Positions 36,098-45,829 of a stretch of 64,000 nt of DNA are shown here, in pieces; the first letter of the stretch is position 1, and each line of letters opens with the position of its first letter. The notes under the pieces are model-generated. The model saw only the letters and a program-made list of their open reading frames with translations. It was not told where the DNA came from and ran no database searches. The stretch spans positions 124,001-188,000 of the forward strand of contig JAEYOK010000010.1 in the NCBI GenBank assembly GCA_023411795.1, given 5' to 3'. Origin of the DNA: Bacillota bacterium (GTDB lineage: Bacteria; Bacillota; Clostridia; DSM-8532). A program made the translations under genes and the position numbers.

Positions 36098-37780
36098 TCA
36101 ATTATTGATTACATCCGATTCGCCAACTAAAACATCCTCTAAAGCTGCTCCCGGAGGTACCATCGGCCAAACCTTAAGGTCTTTATTTATCTCGCAATTG
36201 ATTACCACAGGCTTATTTAAGCTTAAAGCTTTCCTTATTACATTTTCTGTATCCTCTTTTTTGGTCAGATTAAATCCATATGCACCGAAGGCCTCAGCCA
36301 ATTTAACGAAATCTGTTGCTCTATCCAAAGTGGTCTGTGAAAACCGTTTATCGTAGAACATATTCTGCCACTGGCGTACCATACCGAGAGCATGATTATT
36401 CATAATGACCACAACAATAGGAAGGTTATACTCTACTGCTGTGGCGAGCTCATTTAAATTCATTCTGAAGCTTCCGTCACCGGCGATATTGAAAACTCTT
36501 TTATCAGGACGGGCGATTTGTGCGCCCATTGAGGCCCCCAAGCCAAAGCCCATGGTGCCTAAACCGCCTGAGGTTATTAATGTGCGCGGCTTTGTAAACT
36601 TGTAATACTGGGCTGTCCAAATTTGATGTTGACCGACTTCGGTTGATAGAATGGCATCTCCTTCAGTAATCTCATATATTTTGTCAAGAACATACTGGGG
36701 AGTTAAGTCATTACTTTCTGTTACTAAGGGGTATCTAACTTTCAAATCATTGACAAAATCCAGCCAATGGCTCCTGTCCTTTGATTCAATTCCTTTATTG
36801 ATAAGTTTTAAAACCGCCTTGACATCACCTATTATATGACACTCTGATTTTATGTTCTTATTTACCTCTGCCGCGTCAACATCAATATGAAGAATTTTTG
36901 CATTAGGTGCAAAACGTTCAAGCTTACTGATAACACGGTCACTGAAACGGGCTCCGATAGCAACAAGCAAATCACACTCTGTAACAGCCATATTAGAAGC
37001 TTTTGTACCATGCATACCTACCATACCGGTGTACAATTTATGGGTGGCCGGAAAAGCGCCCATTCCCATAAGGCTTAATGTAACAGGGGCATGTAATTTT
37101 TCTACCAATTCAAATAGCTCATCACATGCATCAGATGTAGATACGCCTCCCCCTGCATAAATCAATGGTTTATTGCAGTTGTTTAATAAGCTTATGGCCT
37201 CATTAACGGCACTGTCACTGATATACTCGACAGATCTTTCAATAACTTCCGCTTCTTTTTTATTATATTCAGCCTTTTGTGCAGTAATATCCTTCGGAAT
37301 ATCTATGAGTACGGGGCCTGGTCTACCCTCTTTAGCAATTTTAAATGCTCTTCTTACTATATCCGCTAAGTCGTTAACATCCTTGACGATAAAGTTGTGC
37401 TTGGTAATAGGCATAGTAATGCCTGTAATATCTACCTCCTGAAAGCTATCCTTACCTAAGAGGTTAAGCGCAACATTACCTGTAATAGCAACCATAGGGA
37501 TTGAATCCATATATGCCGTAGCAATTCCCGTAACCAGATTAGTGGCTCCCGGGCCCGATGTGGCAAGACATACCCCTACCTTGCCGGAAGCTCTTGCATA
37601 GCCGTCGGCTGCATGAGCCGCTCCCTGTTCATGGGATGTCAATATATGCCGAATCTTATCCTGATACTTATATATAGCATCATATATGTTTAAAACAGCA
37701 CCACCGGGAAAGCCAAATATAGTATCAACTTTCTGCTCCAGCAGGCACTCAACCAAAATCTCAGCACCTGTTAATTTCAA
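36098..37780 (-). CDS. ilvB: Acetolactate synthase large subunit, second copy
   Basis: Thiamine-diphosphate enzyme that condenses pyruvate with pyruvate or 2-oxobutyrate at the start of Val/Leu/Ile synthesis. 560 residues: 'FGFPGGAVLNIYDAI' with catalytic Glu in 'SHEQGAAHAADGYARASG', and the ThDP motif 'IAGDGSFRMNLNELATAVEYN' region ending N-N. TTG start with GGAGG 8 nt upstream. It is the last gene of the operon, directly after ilvD (1-bp gap), and has no small-subunit gene of its own. The other large subunit lies at the operon's start beside ilvN; the two differ in many positions, so they are paralogues and not a recent duplication. It may share IlvN or work alone. Confidence 0.95.
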   Translation of the reverse strand: MKLTGAEILVECLLEQKVDTIFGFPGGAVLNIYDAIYKYQDKIRHILTSHEQGAAHAADGYARASGKVGVCLATSGPGATNLVTGIATAYMDSIPMVAITGNVALNLLGKDSFQEVDITGITMPITKHNFIVKDVNDLADIVRRAFKIAKEGRPGPVLIDIPKDITAQKAEYNKKEAEVIERSVEYISDSAVNEAISLLNNCNKPLIYAGGGVSTSDACDELFELVEKLHAPVTLSLMGMGAFPATHKLYTGMVGMHGTKASNMAVTECDLLVAIGARFSDRVISKLERFAPNAKILHIDVDAAEVNKNIKSECHIIGDVKAVLKLINKGIESKDRSHWLDFVNDLKVRYPLVTESNDLTPQYVLDKIYEITEGDAILSTEVGQHQIWTAQYYKFTKPRTLITSGGLGTMGFGLGASMGAQIARPDKRVFNIAGDGSFRMNLNELATAVEYNLPIVVVIMNNHALGMVRQWQNMFYDKRFSQTTLDRATDFVKLAEAFGAYGFNLTKKEDTENVIRKALSLNKPVVINCEINKDLKVWPMVPPGAALEDVLVGESDVINN

Positions 37781-37781
37781 C

Positions 37782-39452
37782 TCAATTTCCTCCTAATTTA
37801 AGTACTGCACCTTCACTGGCCGATGTGACAAATTTAACATATCTGGCCAGATATCCCGTTCTAATCTTGGGAGGTGGACAAACCCATGTTTTTCTTCTTT
37901 CTTCAAGCTCTTGGTCAGAAACCTTTAATGTCAATGTACAGGCCTTCATATCTATAGATATAATATCTCCGTCATTAACAAAGGCTATGGTTCCCCCACC
38001 GGCTGCCTCAGGCGATACATGTCCTATACATGCTCCACGGGTAGCCCCGCTAAAGCGCCCGTCTGTAATAAGAGCTACATCAGCATCCAGGCCCATCCCT
38101 GCAAGAACAGAAGTAGGCATGAGCATTTCACGCATACCAGGTCCGCCCTTGGGGCCTTCATAGCGAATAACAACAACGTCTCCCTTGTTTATCGCTCCGC
38201 CTAAAATAGCCTTTATTGCATCATCCTCTGAATCAAACACTTTGGCCGGCCCTTCATGAACAAGCATTTTTTCGGCAACGGCGCTTCTTTTTACAACGCT
38301 TCCGTTAGGGGCAAGATTACCCTTAAGAACAGCAATACCACCTGTTTTGGAATAAGGATTATCAATTGGTCTTATTACATTTGTATTATTATTTACTGCA
38401 TTCAAAATGTTCTGAGCTACAGTCTTCCCTGTAACTGTAATACATTCTTCTTTTATAAGACCGGCACTTGAAAGCTCCTTCATAACCGCATAGACACCGC
38501 CGGCAGCGTATAAATCCTCGACAAAATGATTTCCTGCCGGAGCCAGCTTACATAGGTTAGGTGTTTTTTCACTTATATTGTTTGCCAAATCCAAATCGAA
38601 ATGAACACCCGCTTCGTATGCTATTGCAGGTAGATGGAGCATGCTGTTTGTACTACAACCCAAAGCCATATCAACTGATAAAGCATTGTGGAGGGAATCG
38701 GAGGTTATGATATCTCTGGGCTTGATGTCCTTCTCAACAAGCTCCATGATTTTCATGCCCGATAATTTCGCCAAGCGCAGGCGTTCAGAATAGACAGCAG
38801 GTATGGTGCCATTTCCGGGCAGAGCTATACCAATGGCCTCGGTAAGACAGTTCATGCTATTGGCAGTAAACATACCCGAACAAGATCCGCAGCTCGCACA
38901 GGTGTTATTTTCCATTGAGCAGAGATCACTTTCCTGCATTTTACCCGCCTGAACGGCACCGACAGCTTCAAACATATCAGTAAGGCTTACTCCTTTTCCT
39001 TGGGCTCTTCCTGCCAGCATCGGGCCTCCGCTTATTACTATGGTAGGAATATTGAGGCGGGCTGCTCCCATAAGCATACCGGGAACAATTTTATCGCAAT
39101 TGGGTATCAATACTAACCCATCAAAGCCCTGAGCCAATGCCATTGATTCAAGACTATCGGCAATAAGCTCACGTGATGGTAGAGAATAATGCATACCGAT
39201 GTGACCCATGGCTATACCATCACAAACTCCTATTGAAGGAAATTCCATTGGTGTGCCACCGGCCATTCGAACACCTGCTTTAGCGGCTTCGGCAACCTTA
39301 TCTAAATGCATATGTCCTGGTACTACCTCGCTTTTTGCATTGACAATACCAATCAAAGGGCGCTTTATTTCTTCATCAGTTAACCCCAGCGCTTTAAACA
39401 GTGATCTATGTGGTGCCCTTTCCAAGCCTTTTTTTACAGCATCGCTACGCAT
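37782..39452 (-). CDS. ilvD: Dihydroxy-acid dehydratase
   Basis: Iron-sulfur enzyme that dehydrates 2,3-dihydroxy-isovalerate and 2,3-dihydroxy-3-methylvalerate to the 2-oxo acids. 556 residues. Cluster-binding cysteines occur in 'VLIPNCDKIVPGML' and 'ENNTCASCGSCSGMFTANSMN'; the 'TDGRFSGATRGACIGHVSPEA' region is the family signature near the C terminus. It sits between leuB and the second ilvB in the branched-chain operon. Gaps on both sides are short, indicating co-transcription. Confidence 0.98.
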   Translation of the reverse strand: MRSDAVKKGLERAPHRSLFKALGLTDEEIKRPLIGIVNAKSEVVPGHMHLDKVAEAAKAGVRMAGGTPMEFPSIGVCDGIAMGHIGMHYSLPSRELIADSLESMALAQGFDGLVLIPNCDKIVPGMLMGAARLNIPTIVISGGPMLAGRAQGKGVSLTDMFEAVGAVQAGKMQESDLCSMENNTCASCGSCSGMFTANSMNCLTEAIGIALPGNGTIPAVYSERLRLAKLSGMKIMELVEKDIKPRDIITSDSLHNALSVDMALGCSTNSMLHLPAIAYEAGVHFDLDLANNISEKTPNLCKLAPAGNHFVEDLYAAGGVYAVMKELSSAGLIKEECITVTGKTVAQNILNAVNNNTNVIRPIDNPYSKTGGIAVLKGNLAPNGSVVKRSAVAEKMLVHEGPAKVFDSEDDAIKAILGGAINKGDVVVIRYEGPKGGPGMREMLMPTSVLAGMGLDADVALITDGRFSGATRGACIGHVSPEAAGGGTIAFVNDGDIISIDMKACTLTLKVSDQELEERRKTWVCPPPKIRTGYLARYVKFVTSASEGAVLKLGGN

Positions 39453-39473
39453 ATATTCACGCCTTTCTAAAAC

Positions 39474-40544
39474 TTATATTCTTTCTACTATAAGGTCTCC
39501 CATATAATTGGTACCTACAAGAGTTTTACCTTTACTCATAATGTCGCCTGTTCTAAATCCCTCTTGAAGTACCTTTTTAACAGCGTCTTCAATGTTTTGT
39601 GCTTCTTCACCAAGATTTAAAGTGTATTTTAGCATCATGGCTATTGATAAAATTGTCGCTATTGGATTTGCCTTATCCTGCCCTGCAATATCGGGAGCAG
39701 AGCCATGTATGGGCTCATATAAACCGAAGCTGTTCTCTCCGAGGCTGGCTGATGGTAGCATACCTATTGAGCCTGTTATCATACTGGCCTCGTCGGACAG
39801 AATATCCCCGAACATATTGCTGGTTACAATCACATCAAACTGACCCGGCTTTCTTACAAGCTGCATTGCAGCGTTATCAACATATAGATGCTCAAGAGCG
39901 ATATCGGGATAATCTTTGGAAACCCTGGTTACAACCTCACGCCATAATCTTGAGCTTTCCAGAATATTCGCTTTATCAACACTAGTTACCTTTGAACCTC
40001 GTTTCATTGCAATATCAAAGGCAATTTTCGCTATTCTTTCAACTTCGCCGGTACTGTAGGCTTCCGTATCGTATGCTTCCTGTCCCATAGCACCTTCACG
40101 GCGACCTCTATCACCGAAATAAATACCTCCGGTAAGCTCACGAACCACCATGATATCAATACTATCGCCTATTATTTCAGGTTTTAACGGGCATGCATCT
40201 TTTAATTCCTCATAAATAACGGCAGGCCTTAGATTAGCAAATAACCCTAATTGACCGCGCAGACCTAAAAGAGCTTGCTCTGGCCTTAAGTGGCCGGGAA
40301 GGGTATCCCATTTAAGTCCCCCAACAGCCCCTAGAATAACTGCGTCACTTTTCTTACATGCTTCCACAGTTTCATCAGGCAGGGGTACGCCTGTGGCGTC
40401 AATGGCACAACCTCCGGCTAGAAGCTTATTATATTCAAATGAATGACCAAATTTTTGACCGATTTTGTTCAAAACCTTAATAGCCTGATCAACTACTTCG
40501 GGACCTATTCCGTCACCGGGGATAACAGCTAATCTGTAATTCAT
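39474..40544 (-). CDS. leuB: 3-isopropylmalate dehydrogenase
   Basis: NAD-dependent oxidative decarboxylation of 3-isopropylmalate in leucine synthesis. 356 residues. Signatures: 'VIPGDGIGPEV' at the N terminus, 'VVRELTGGIYFGDRG' (substrate Arg region), 'VDKANILESSRLWREV' (catalytic Lys), 'NMFGDILSDEASMITGSIGMLPSAS' region for metal-binding Asp residues, and 'EPIHGSAPDIAGQDKANP' for cofactor. Located between leuD and ilvD. The gap toward leuD holds a pair of inverted REP-like repeats. Confidence 0.98.
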   Translation of the reverse strand: MNYRLAVIPGDGIGPEVVDQAIKVLNKIGQKFGHSFEYNKLLAGGCAIDATGVPLPDETVEACKKSDAVILGAVGGLKWDTLPGHLRPEQALLGLRGQLGLFANLRPAVIYEELKDACPLKPEIIGDSIDIMVVRELTGGIYFGDRGRREGAMGQEAYDTEAYSTGEVERIAKIAFDIAMKRGSKVTSVDKANILESSRLWREVVTRVSKDYPDIALEHLYVDNAAMQLVRKPGQFDVIVTSNMFGDILSDEASMITGSIGMLPSASLGENSFGLYEPIHGSAPDIAGQDKANPIATILSIAMMLKYTLNLGEEAQNIEDAVKKVLQEGFRTGDIMSKGKTLVGTNYMGDLIVERI

Positions 40545-40558
40545 GAAGGCCTCCTTAT

Positions 40559-40676
40559 GAACACAAGGGGACGGTTCCTCTGTGTTATTTTTTTTGTGAT
40601 ATGCTTTCTACTCTAGTCATAACTAATATTGACGAATATTTTATTATGAACACAGAGGAACCGTCCCCTTGTGTTC
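40559..40676. repeat. Inverted pair of GGGGACGGTTC repeats between leuB and leuD
   Basis: A 28-bp unit beginning GAACACAAGGGGACGG (40559-40586) returns as its exact reverse complement at 40649-40676, with 62 bp of AT-rich DNA between. The right copy runs into leuD and encodes its last residues. Related units occur at 51951 and 61861, so this is a dispersed family. It looks like the REP-type elements that IS200-like Y1 (RAYT) transposases mobilise in other Firmicutes; that link is inference. Confidence 0.85.
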
Positions 40677-41153
40677 TGTGATGTAATTAATGAGGCCTTC
40701 TGCCTGTATGATTTTCTGCATGAATTCGGGGAATGGCTGTGCGTTGAAGGTTGTACCTTTCGTAAGGTTTCTTATGATACCAGTATCAAAGTCCACCTCG
40801 ACCTCATCCCCAGCTTCTGTTCCTTTAACAGCTTCTTCACATTCCAAAATCGGAAGGCCAATATTAATTGAATTTCTATAAAAAATCCGGGCAAAGGTTG
40901 TCGCTATAACACATGAAATACCCGATGCCTTAATGGCAATAGGTGCGTGTTCACGGGAAGAACCACAGCCAAAGTTTTTATCGGCTACGATTATGTCCCC
41001 GGTCTTAACGTTCTTTATAAAATCTTTGTCGATATCCTCCATACAATGACTGGCCAATTCCTTGGGGTCACTGGTATTGAGATGGCGCGCAGGGATTATT
41101 ACGTCAGTATCAACATTATCCTGATATCTAAAAACTTTACCTTTTGCTTTCAT
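40644..41153 (-). CDS. leuD: 3-isopropylmalate dehydratase small subunit
   Basis: With LeuC forms isopropylmalate isomerase, moving the hydroxyl group of 2-isopropylmalate to give 3-isopropylmalate. 169 residues. Conserved 'NVDTDVIIPARHLN', 'DNFGCGSSREHAP' type loop (here DKNFGCGSSREHAP) and 'INIGLPILE'. Start taken at 41153 because AAGGAGG precedes that ATG by 5 nt; a longer frame reaches 41198. The C-terminal residues 'EHKGTVPLCS' are encoded by the dispersed repeat, so the original stop has been replaced; the fold should tolerate this tail. Confidence 0.95.
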   Translation of the reverse strand: MKAKGKVFRYQDNVDTDVIIPARHLNTSDPKELASHCMEDIDKDFIKNVKTGDIIVADKNFGCGSSREHAPIAIKASGISCVIATTFARIFYRNSINIGLPILECEEAVKGTEAGDEVEVDFDTGIIRNLTKGTTFNAQPFPEFMQKIIQAEGLINYITEHKGTVPLCS

Positions 41154-41209
41154 AATAGCCTCCTTGATTTTATGGTCGGAATTTGTCCTGCTACTCATTC
41201 GTAGTAATT

Positions 41210-41319
41210 GTGCCGTGAGTGATGTTAACTGGCGTCAGCGAAGCATGGATTGCGTAGCTACGCGACTTGAAAACAGGACGTTTTCACGGAGCGGCGCAGT
41301 TGACTCACTCTACAGGCAC
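41210..41319. repeat. Highly structured palindromic element between leuC and leuD
   Basis: About 110 bp with imperfect outer arms (GTGCC-GTGAGTGATGTTAACTG against CAGTTGACTCACTCTACAGGCAC), an inner perfect stem TGAAAAC / GTTTTCA and a GCGTAGCTACGC palindrome. It is more GC-rich than its surroundings and lies inside the operon. It could be a small non-autonomous mobile element or an RNA processing site. No second copy in the window. Confidence 0.55.
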
Positions 41320-41341
41320 TAAAATGTAGTTAGATTTTATC

Positions 41342-42601
41342 TCAAATTTTGTCCGGGTCTGTGATTTTGCCTGTTAGTGCTGATGCTGCAGCAACTGCCG
41401 GGCTTGCAAGGTAAACTTCTGACTCCACATGGCCCATACGTCCCACAAAGTTACGATTTGTGGTGGAAACAGCTCTCTCACCCTTAGCAAGGATACCCAT
41501 ATGTCCTCCCAGACAAGGCCCACATGTGGGGGTTGAAAATACAGCTCCTGCTTCCACAATATCTGTAATAAGCCCTTCCTTCAACGCTTGGAGATAAATA
41601 TTCTGTGTGCCCGGGAAAACAATAACTCGCAATCCTTTTTTAACCTTCTTACCCTTGAGTATTTTCGCCGCCACCCTTAAATCATCCATTCGTCCGTTGG
41701 TACAGGAACCTATTACAACCTGGTCAATTTCAACATCTCCAACCTCGTCAATAGTGCGAGTATTGTCGGGCAAGTGAGGAAATGCCACTGTTGGTCTGAT
41801 CTTACTCAGGTCTATCTCGTAAACCTCATCATATACTGCGTCTTCATCAGGCTCATAAACCTTGTAAGACTTTGTTGAATGCTCCTTAACATACTCAAGG
41901 GTGCGCTCGTCTACCATGAATATACCATTCTTGGCTCCGGCCTCAATTGCCATGTTAGCCATGGTAAATCTATCATCCATTGATAGATTAATTAAACCTT
42001 CCCCCATAAACTCCATCGACTTATAGAGTGCGCCGTCAACGCCTATCATACCGATAATATGAAGAATGACATCTTTACCTGATACCCAGCCTTGGGGTTT
42101 ACCCTTCAAAACAAATTTTATCGCAGACGGCACCTTGAACCAGGCTTTGCCCCTCGCCATACCGGCTGCCATATCAGTGCTCCCGACACCTGTCGAAAAA
42201 GCTCCGAGAGCTCCGTAAGTACATGTATGCGAATCAGCTCCGATAATTAAATCGCCAGGTACGGCAAGGCCCTTTTCAGGAATTAAACAGTGCTCTATAC
42301 CCATCTCTCCGATTTCGAAATAGTTTTCTACTTCCATACGGTAAGCAAATTCACGTAACATTTTACATTGCTCTGCAGCCTTTATGTCCTTGTTTGGGGT
42401 AAAGTGATCGGGAACTATTGCCACCTTGCTTTTATCAAAGACCTTATCTATACCTGTTTTATTAAATTCATTAACAGCCACAGGAGTGGTAATATCATTT
42501 CCCAGCACCAAATCGAGATCGGCTTCAATTAATTGACCTGCGACTACCTTTTCGAGGTCGGTATGAGCCGCCAGAATTTTTTGTGTCATTGTCATTCCCA
42601 T
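41342..42601 (-). CDS. leuC: 3-isopropylmalate dehydratase large subunit
   Basis: Iron-sulfur aconitase-type subunit of isopropylmalate isomerase, 419 residues (the short bacterial/archaeal type). Motifs: 'DHFTPNKD', 'GADSHTCTYGALGAFSTGVGSTD', and cluster cysteines in 'VIGSCTNGRMDDL' and 'STPTCGPCLGGHMG' (C-x2-C). Start placed at 42601 because AGGAGG lies 9 nt upstream; the ATG at 42619 lies before that site. It follows cimA by 14 bp. The structured element separates it from leuD. Confidence 0.97.
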   Translation of the reverse strand: MGMTMTQKILAAHTDLEKVVAGQLIEADLDLVLGNDITTPVAVNEFNKTGIDKVFDKSKVAIVPDHFTPNKDIKAAEQCKMLREFAYRMEVENYFEIGEMGIEHCLIPEKGLAVPGDLIIGADSHTCTYGALGAFSTGVGSTDMAAGMARGKAWFKVPSAIKFVLKGKPQGWVSGKDVILHIIGMIGVDGALYKSMEFMGEGLINLSMDDRFTMANMAIEAGAKNGIFMVDERTLEYVKEHSTKSYKVYEPDEDAVYDEVYEIDLSKIRPTVAFPHLPDNTRTIDEVGDVEIDQVVIGSCTNGRMDDLRVAAKILKGKKVKKGLRVIVFPGTQNIYLQALKEGLITDIVEAGAVFSTPTCGPCLGGHMGILAKGERAVSTTNRNFVGRMGHVESEVYLASPAVAAASALTGKITDPDKI

Positions 42602-42615
42602 ATTATTTCCTCCTG

Positions 42616-44205
42616 TCATAAATATACTTTAATTTTCTTTTCGAGCTCTTTTAGGAGTTTGTACTCAATAGAATCCACAAGTGCTATCCAGCTGGCTTCT
42701 ATAATGTCTGTGGAGACTCCCACTGTTGTCCAGGATGTATCGCCATCGGTTGATTCTATCAATACACGAACCTTAGCAGCTGTTGCGGATTTAGAATCTA
42801 TTACGCGAACCTTAAAATCAGTTAGGTGAACATGGGATAACTCAGGATAGAAGACCTCCAGGGCTTTTCTCAGGGCTCTGTCCAAGGCATGAACAGGTCC
42901 ATCCCCTTCGGCGGCGGTTATTTCCGATACCCCGTCAACCTTCACCTTTATAAGCGCTGATGCCGATTGCCCCGTTTTATTAGGCTGTTCGGTCATTAGT
43001 TTGAACTTTTCCAGTTCAAAGAAGGGTTTATACTTTCCGAGCTGTTTTCGAATAACAAGCTCAAAGGTACTTTCTGCACCCTCAAACTGATAACCCTGAT
43101 GCTCCAGCTCCTTTAACCTTTCAATTATAGACTGAGTTTCACTTGATTCCTTATTTATATTGGGATTGATCTCACGGATTTTCTCCAGTATTGTATTTCT
43201 GCCCGATACCTCAGACATTAGGAATCTTCTCTTGTTTCCGACCAACTCAGGATTAATGTGTTCAAAGGATGCGGAAGCTTTACAAACACCGTCAATGTGC
43301 ATTCCGCCCTTATGGGCAAACGCGCTGCTGCCTACATAAGGATCTCTCTTATTTAGCGAAATATTGGCAATTTCAGCTATCTTTCTTGCTGTAAAAGTAA
43401 GGTTGCTGACCTTATCTTCAGGAATGCAATACAATCCTTTTTTTAGTTGAAGATTTGGAATAATGGTGCTTAGGTTCGCATTTCCGCACCTTTCACCAAA
43501 TCCTATATATGTCCCCTGCACATGCTCTGCTCCCGCCTCTACTGCCATAATGGAGTTAGCTACCGCCATTCCGCAGTCATTGTGGGTATGTATCCCAACC
43601 TTGACATTAAAGGTTTCTTTGACTTTCTTTACAACATCATATACGGTAGTGGGAAAACAGCCCCCATTTGTATCGCAGAGGACCAGACAATCAGCTCCGC
43701 CTTCAACTGCAGCTTCTAAAACCTTAAATGCGTATTGAGGATTAGCGTTATAGCCATCAAAGAAATGCTCCGCATCGAAAATAACTTCCTTACCCAACTT
43801 CTTGAAGTAAGCAAGGGTCTCTTTGACCATTTTAAGGTTCTCCTCCAAAGTGGTCTTAATAATCTCGGTAACATGAAAATCCCATGTCTTCCCGAATATT
43901 GCCACAGCAGGAGTATAAGCCGTTACCAGAGACTGAATGTTTTTATCATTTTCAACAGTTGTCTCCCGTCGTCTGGTACTGCCGAATGCAGTAAGCTTAG
44001 CCGTTTTTAGGGTAACGGTTCTCATTTTCTCAAAGAACTCAATATCCTTGGGATTAGATCCGGGATTACCCGCTTCAATATATGAAACTCCTAGATCATC
44101 AAGAGCTTTCACTATTTTAAGCTTATCTTCAACCGAGAAGGAGATACCCTCTGCTTGAGCACCATCCCTGAGTGTCGAATCAAAAATATCAATTCTTTGG
44201 GGCAT
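42616..44205 (-). CDS. cimA: Citramalate synthase
   Basis: Condenses pyruvate and acetyl-CoA to citramalate, giving 2-oxobutyrate for isoleucine without threonine. 529 residues. The N terminus 'DSTLRDGAQAEGISFSVEDKLKI' and 'GVSYIEAGNPGSNPKD' are characteristic of the CimA branch and not LeuA; 'GIHTHNDCGMAVANS' holds metal-binding His residues. A C-terminal LeuA-type allosteric domain (about 400-529) is present. The pairing with leuC and leuD is functional, because isopropylmalate isomerase also works on citramalate. So the cell probably makes isoleucine by the citramalate route. Confidence 0.93.
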   Translation of the reverse strand: MPQRIDIFDSTLRDGAQAEGISFSVEDKLKIVKALDDLGVSYIEAGNPGSNPKDIEFFEKMRTVTLKTAKLTAFGSTRRRETTVENDKNIQSLVTAYTPAVAIFGKTWDFHVTEIIKTTLEENLKMVKETLAYFKKLGKEVIFDAEHFFDGYNANPQYAFKVLEAAVEGGADCLVLCDTNGGCFPTTVYDVVKKVKETFNVKVGIHTHNDCGMAVANSIMAVEAGAEHVQGTYIGFGERCGNANLSTIIPNLQLKKGLYCIPEDKVSNLTFTARKIAEIANISLNKRDPYVGSSAFAHKGGMHIDGVCKASASFEHINPELVGNKRRFLMSEVSGRNTILEKIREINPNINKESSETQSIIERLKELEHQGYQFEGAESTFELVIRKQLGKYKPFFELEKFKLMTEQPNKTGQSASALIKVKVDGVSEITAAEGDGPVHALDRALRKALEVFYPELSHVHLTDFKVRVIDSKSATAAKVRVLIESTDGDTSWTTVGVSTDIIEASWIALVDSIEYKLLKELEKKIKVYL

Positions 44206-44236
44206 TTATATCATTCCTCTCGCGAATCAATTGTCT

Positions 44237-45772
44237 TTAAATCTGGTCAAATAATTTCTCTTCATAAATCATCTTGTTTATGGCGTTTATATATGAGAGG
44301 ACACTAGCCTCAAATACGTCTGTGCTGACACCCTTACCGGTATAGGCCTTCCGATCGGAACGTATCTTTACATATGCTTCACCCTGGGCATCTTGGCCTT
44401 CTGTTACCGAGCGCAAAGAGTAGTCATCCAAGGTAAACGCGATTCCCGCAATTTTCTCAACAGCTTTAAATGCTGCATCGATAGGTCCATCCCCTGTGGA
44501 GACCTCTTCTATAACAACATCTTCGCCATTATGCTTAATCATACGCACTGATGCGGTAGCTGTTATGGTATTACCTGTATTGATAACGAAACGATCCAAT
44601 TTATAGGTCTCAGGTATCTCTACAGCCTTATGTTGCAATAGAACCTCAAGATCGGCATCCTGAACAACCTTTTTCTTGTCGGCCAATACTTTAAATTTAC
44701 CAAAGGTTTCGTCGAGCTCTTCCTTTGTAAGGTTATAACCCATGGATTTGAGTCTGTCCTCAAAAGCGTGTCTCCCCGAATGTTTACCCAATACCATAGC
44801 ATTCTGAGAAAGTCCGACAGATTCCGGGGTCATAATCTCATATGTACTTTTTTCTGCCAGTACCCCATGCTGATGAATACCTGATTCATGAGCAAAAGCG
44901 TTAGCACCTACAATGGCCTTGTTGGGCTGCACCGAAACACCGGTTATACTGCTGATTAACCTTGAAGATCTGGTGATTTGGGCGGTATCGATTCTACAAT
45001 CCAAATCAAACAGATGGGGTCTGGTTTTAATAGCCATTACTATCTCTTCCATAGCAGCATTTCCTGCTCTCTCGCCTATACCGTTTATGGTACATTCAAG
45101 CTGTGTAGCACCTGCTCTGGCTGCAGCCAGAGTGTTCGCAACAGCCATTCCCAGATCATTGTGGCAATGAACAGCTATTTTAGCCTTATCACTATTGGAT
45201 ACATTGGCTTTAATGTTCTTAATAAGTTCATAGAACTCCTCAGGAGTGGTATACCCTACTGTATCCGGTACATTGATTACCGTTGCACCGGCTTTGATAA
45301 CTGCTTCAAAAACACGGTACAAGAATTCTGGTTCACTTCTAGTCGCGTCTTCAGCCGAGAATTCAACATCTGAGCAATAATGTTTTGCATAAGTAACCAT
45401 CTTTACCGCTCTATCCAAAACATCCTCGGGAGACATCTTAAGTTTATGTTGCATATGAATGGGTGAAGTTGCTAAAAAAACATGGATTCTTGGGCTTACT
45501 GCATTTTTTATAGCTTCCCATGATCTGTCAATGTCCTGGGGAAGTGCCCTGGAAAGGCTCGCTACAGTGCATTCCCTTACTGTTTCTGCAATGGACTTAA
45601 CCGACTGAAAATCACCGGGAGAGGAAATTGCAAAGCCAGCTTCAATTACGTCTACTTTAAGTCTTTCTAGTTGTTTCGCAACCTCAATTTTTTCCTGCAA
45701 ATTCATGCTACATCCCGGAGATTGTTCGCCGTCTCTTAATGTGGTATCAAAAATATATACTCTATTAGACAT
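44237..45772 (-). CDS. leuA: 2-isopropylmalate synthase
   Basis: First enzyme of leucine synthesis; condenses acetyl-CoA with 2-oxoisovalerate. 511 residues. 'FDTTLRDGEQSPGCSMNLQEKIEVA' region, 'VHCHNDLGMAVANTLAA' (metal His), 'NGIGERAGNAAMEE', and a C-terminal regulatory domain (about 390-511) used for leucine feedback inhibition. It lies between ilvC and cimA; the side-by-side presence of leuA and cimA, related in sequence, is typical of several clostridia. Confidence 0.97.
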   Translation of the reverse strand: MSNRVYIFDTTLRDGEQSPGCSMNLQEKIEVAKQLERLKVDVIEAGFAISSPGDFQSVKSIAETVRECTVASLSRALPQDIDRSWEAIKNAVSPRIHVFLATSPIHMQHKLKMSPEDVLDRAVKMVTYAKHYCSDVEFSAEDATRSEPEFLYRVFEAVIKAGATVINVPDTVGYTTPEEFYELIKNIKANVSNSDKAKIAVHCHNDLGMAVANTLAAARAGATQLECTINGIGERAGNAAMEEIVMAIKTRPHLFDLDCRIDTAQITRSSRLISSITGVSVQPNKAIVGANAFAHESGIHQHGVLAEKSTYEIMTPESVGLSQNAMVLGKHSGRHAFEDRLKSMGYNLTKEELDETFGKFKVLADKKKVVQDADLEVLLQHKAVEIPETYKLDRFVINTGNTITATASVRMIKHNGEDVVIEEVSTGDGPIDAAFKAVEKIAGIAFTLDDYSLRSVTEGQDAQGEAYVKIRSDRKAYTGKGVSTDVFEASVLSYINAINKMIYEEKLFDQI

Positions 45773-45829
45773 ATGATTGTCGAGTAAACTGACTCGACTC
45801 CTCCTCTCTATAAATTTTTACTCCATAAT

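Noticed and set aside
40559..40676. Inverted repeats read as a CRISPR fragment
   Set aside because: Only two inverted copies, no regular direct repeats and spacers, no cas genes.
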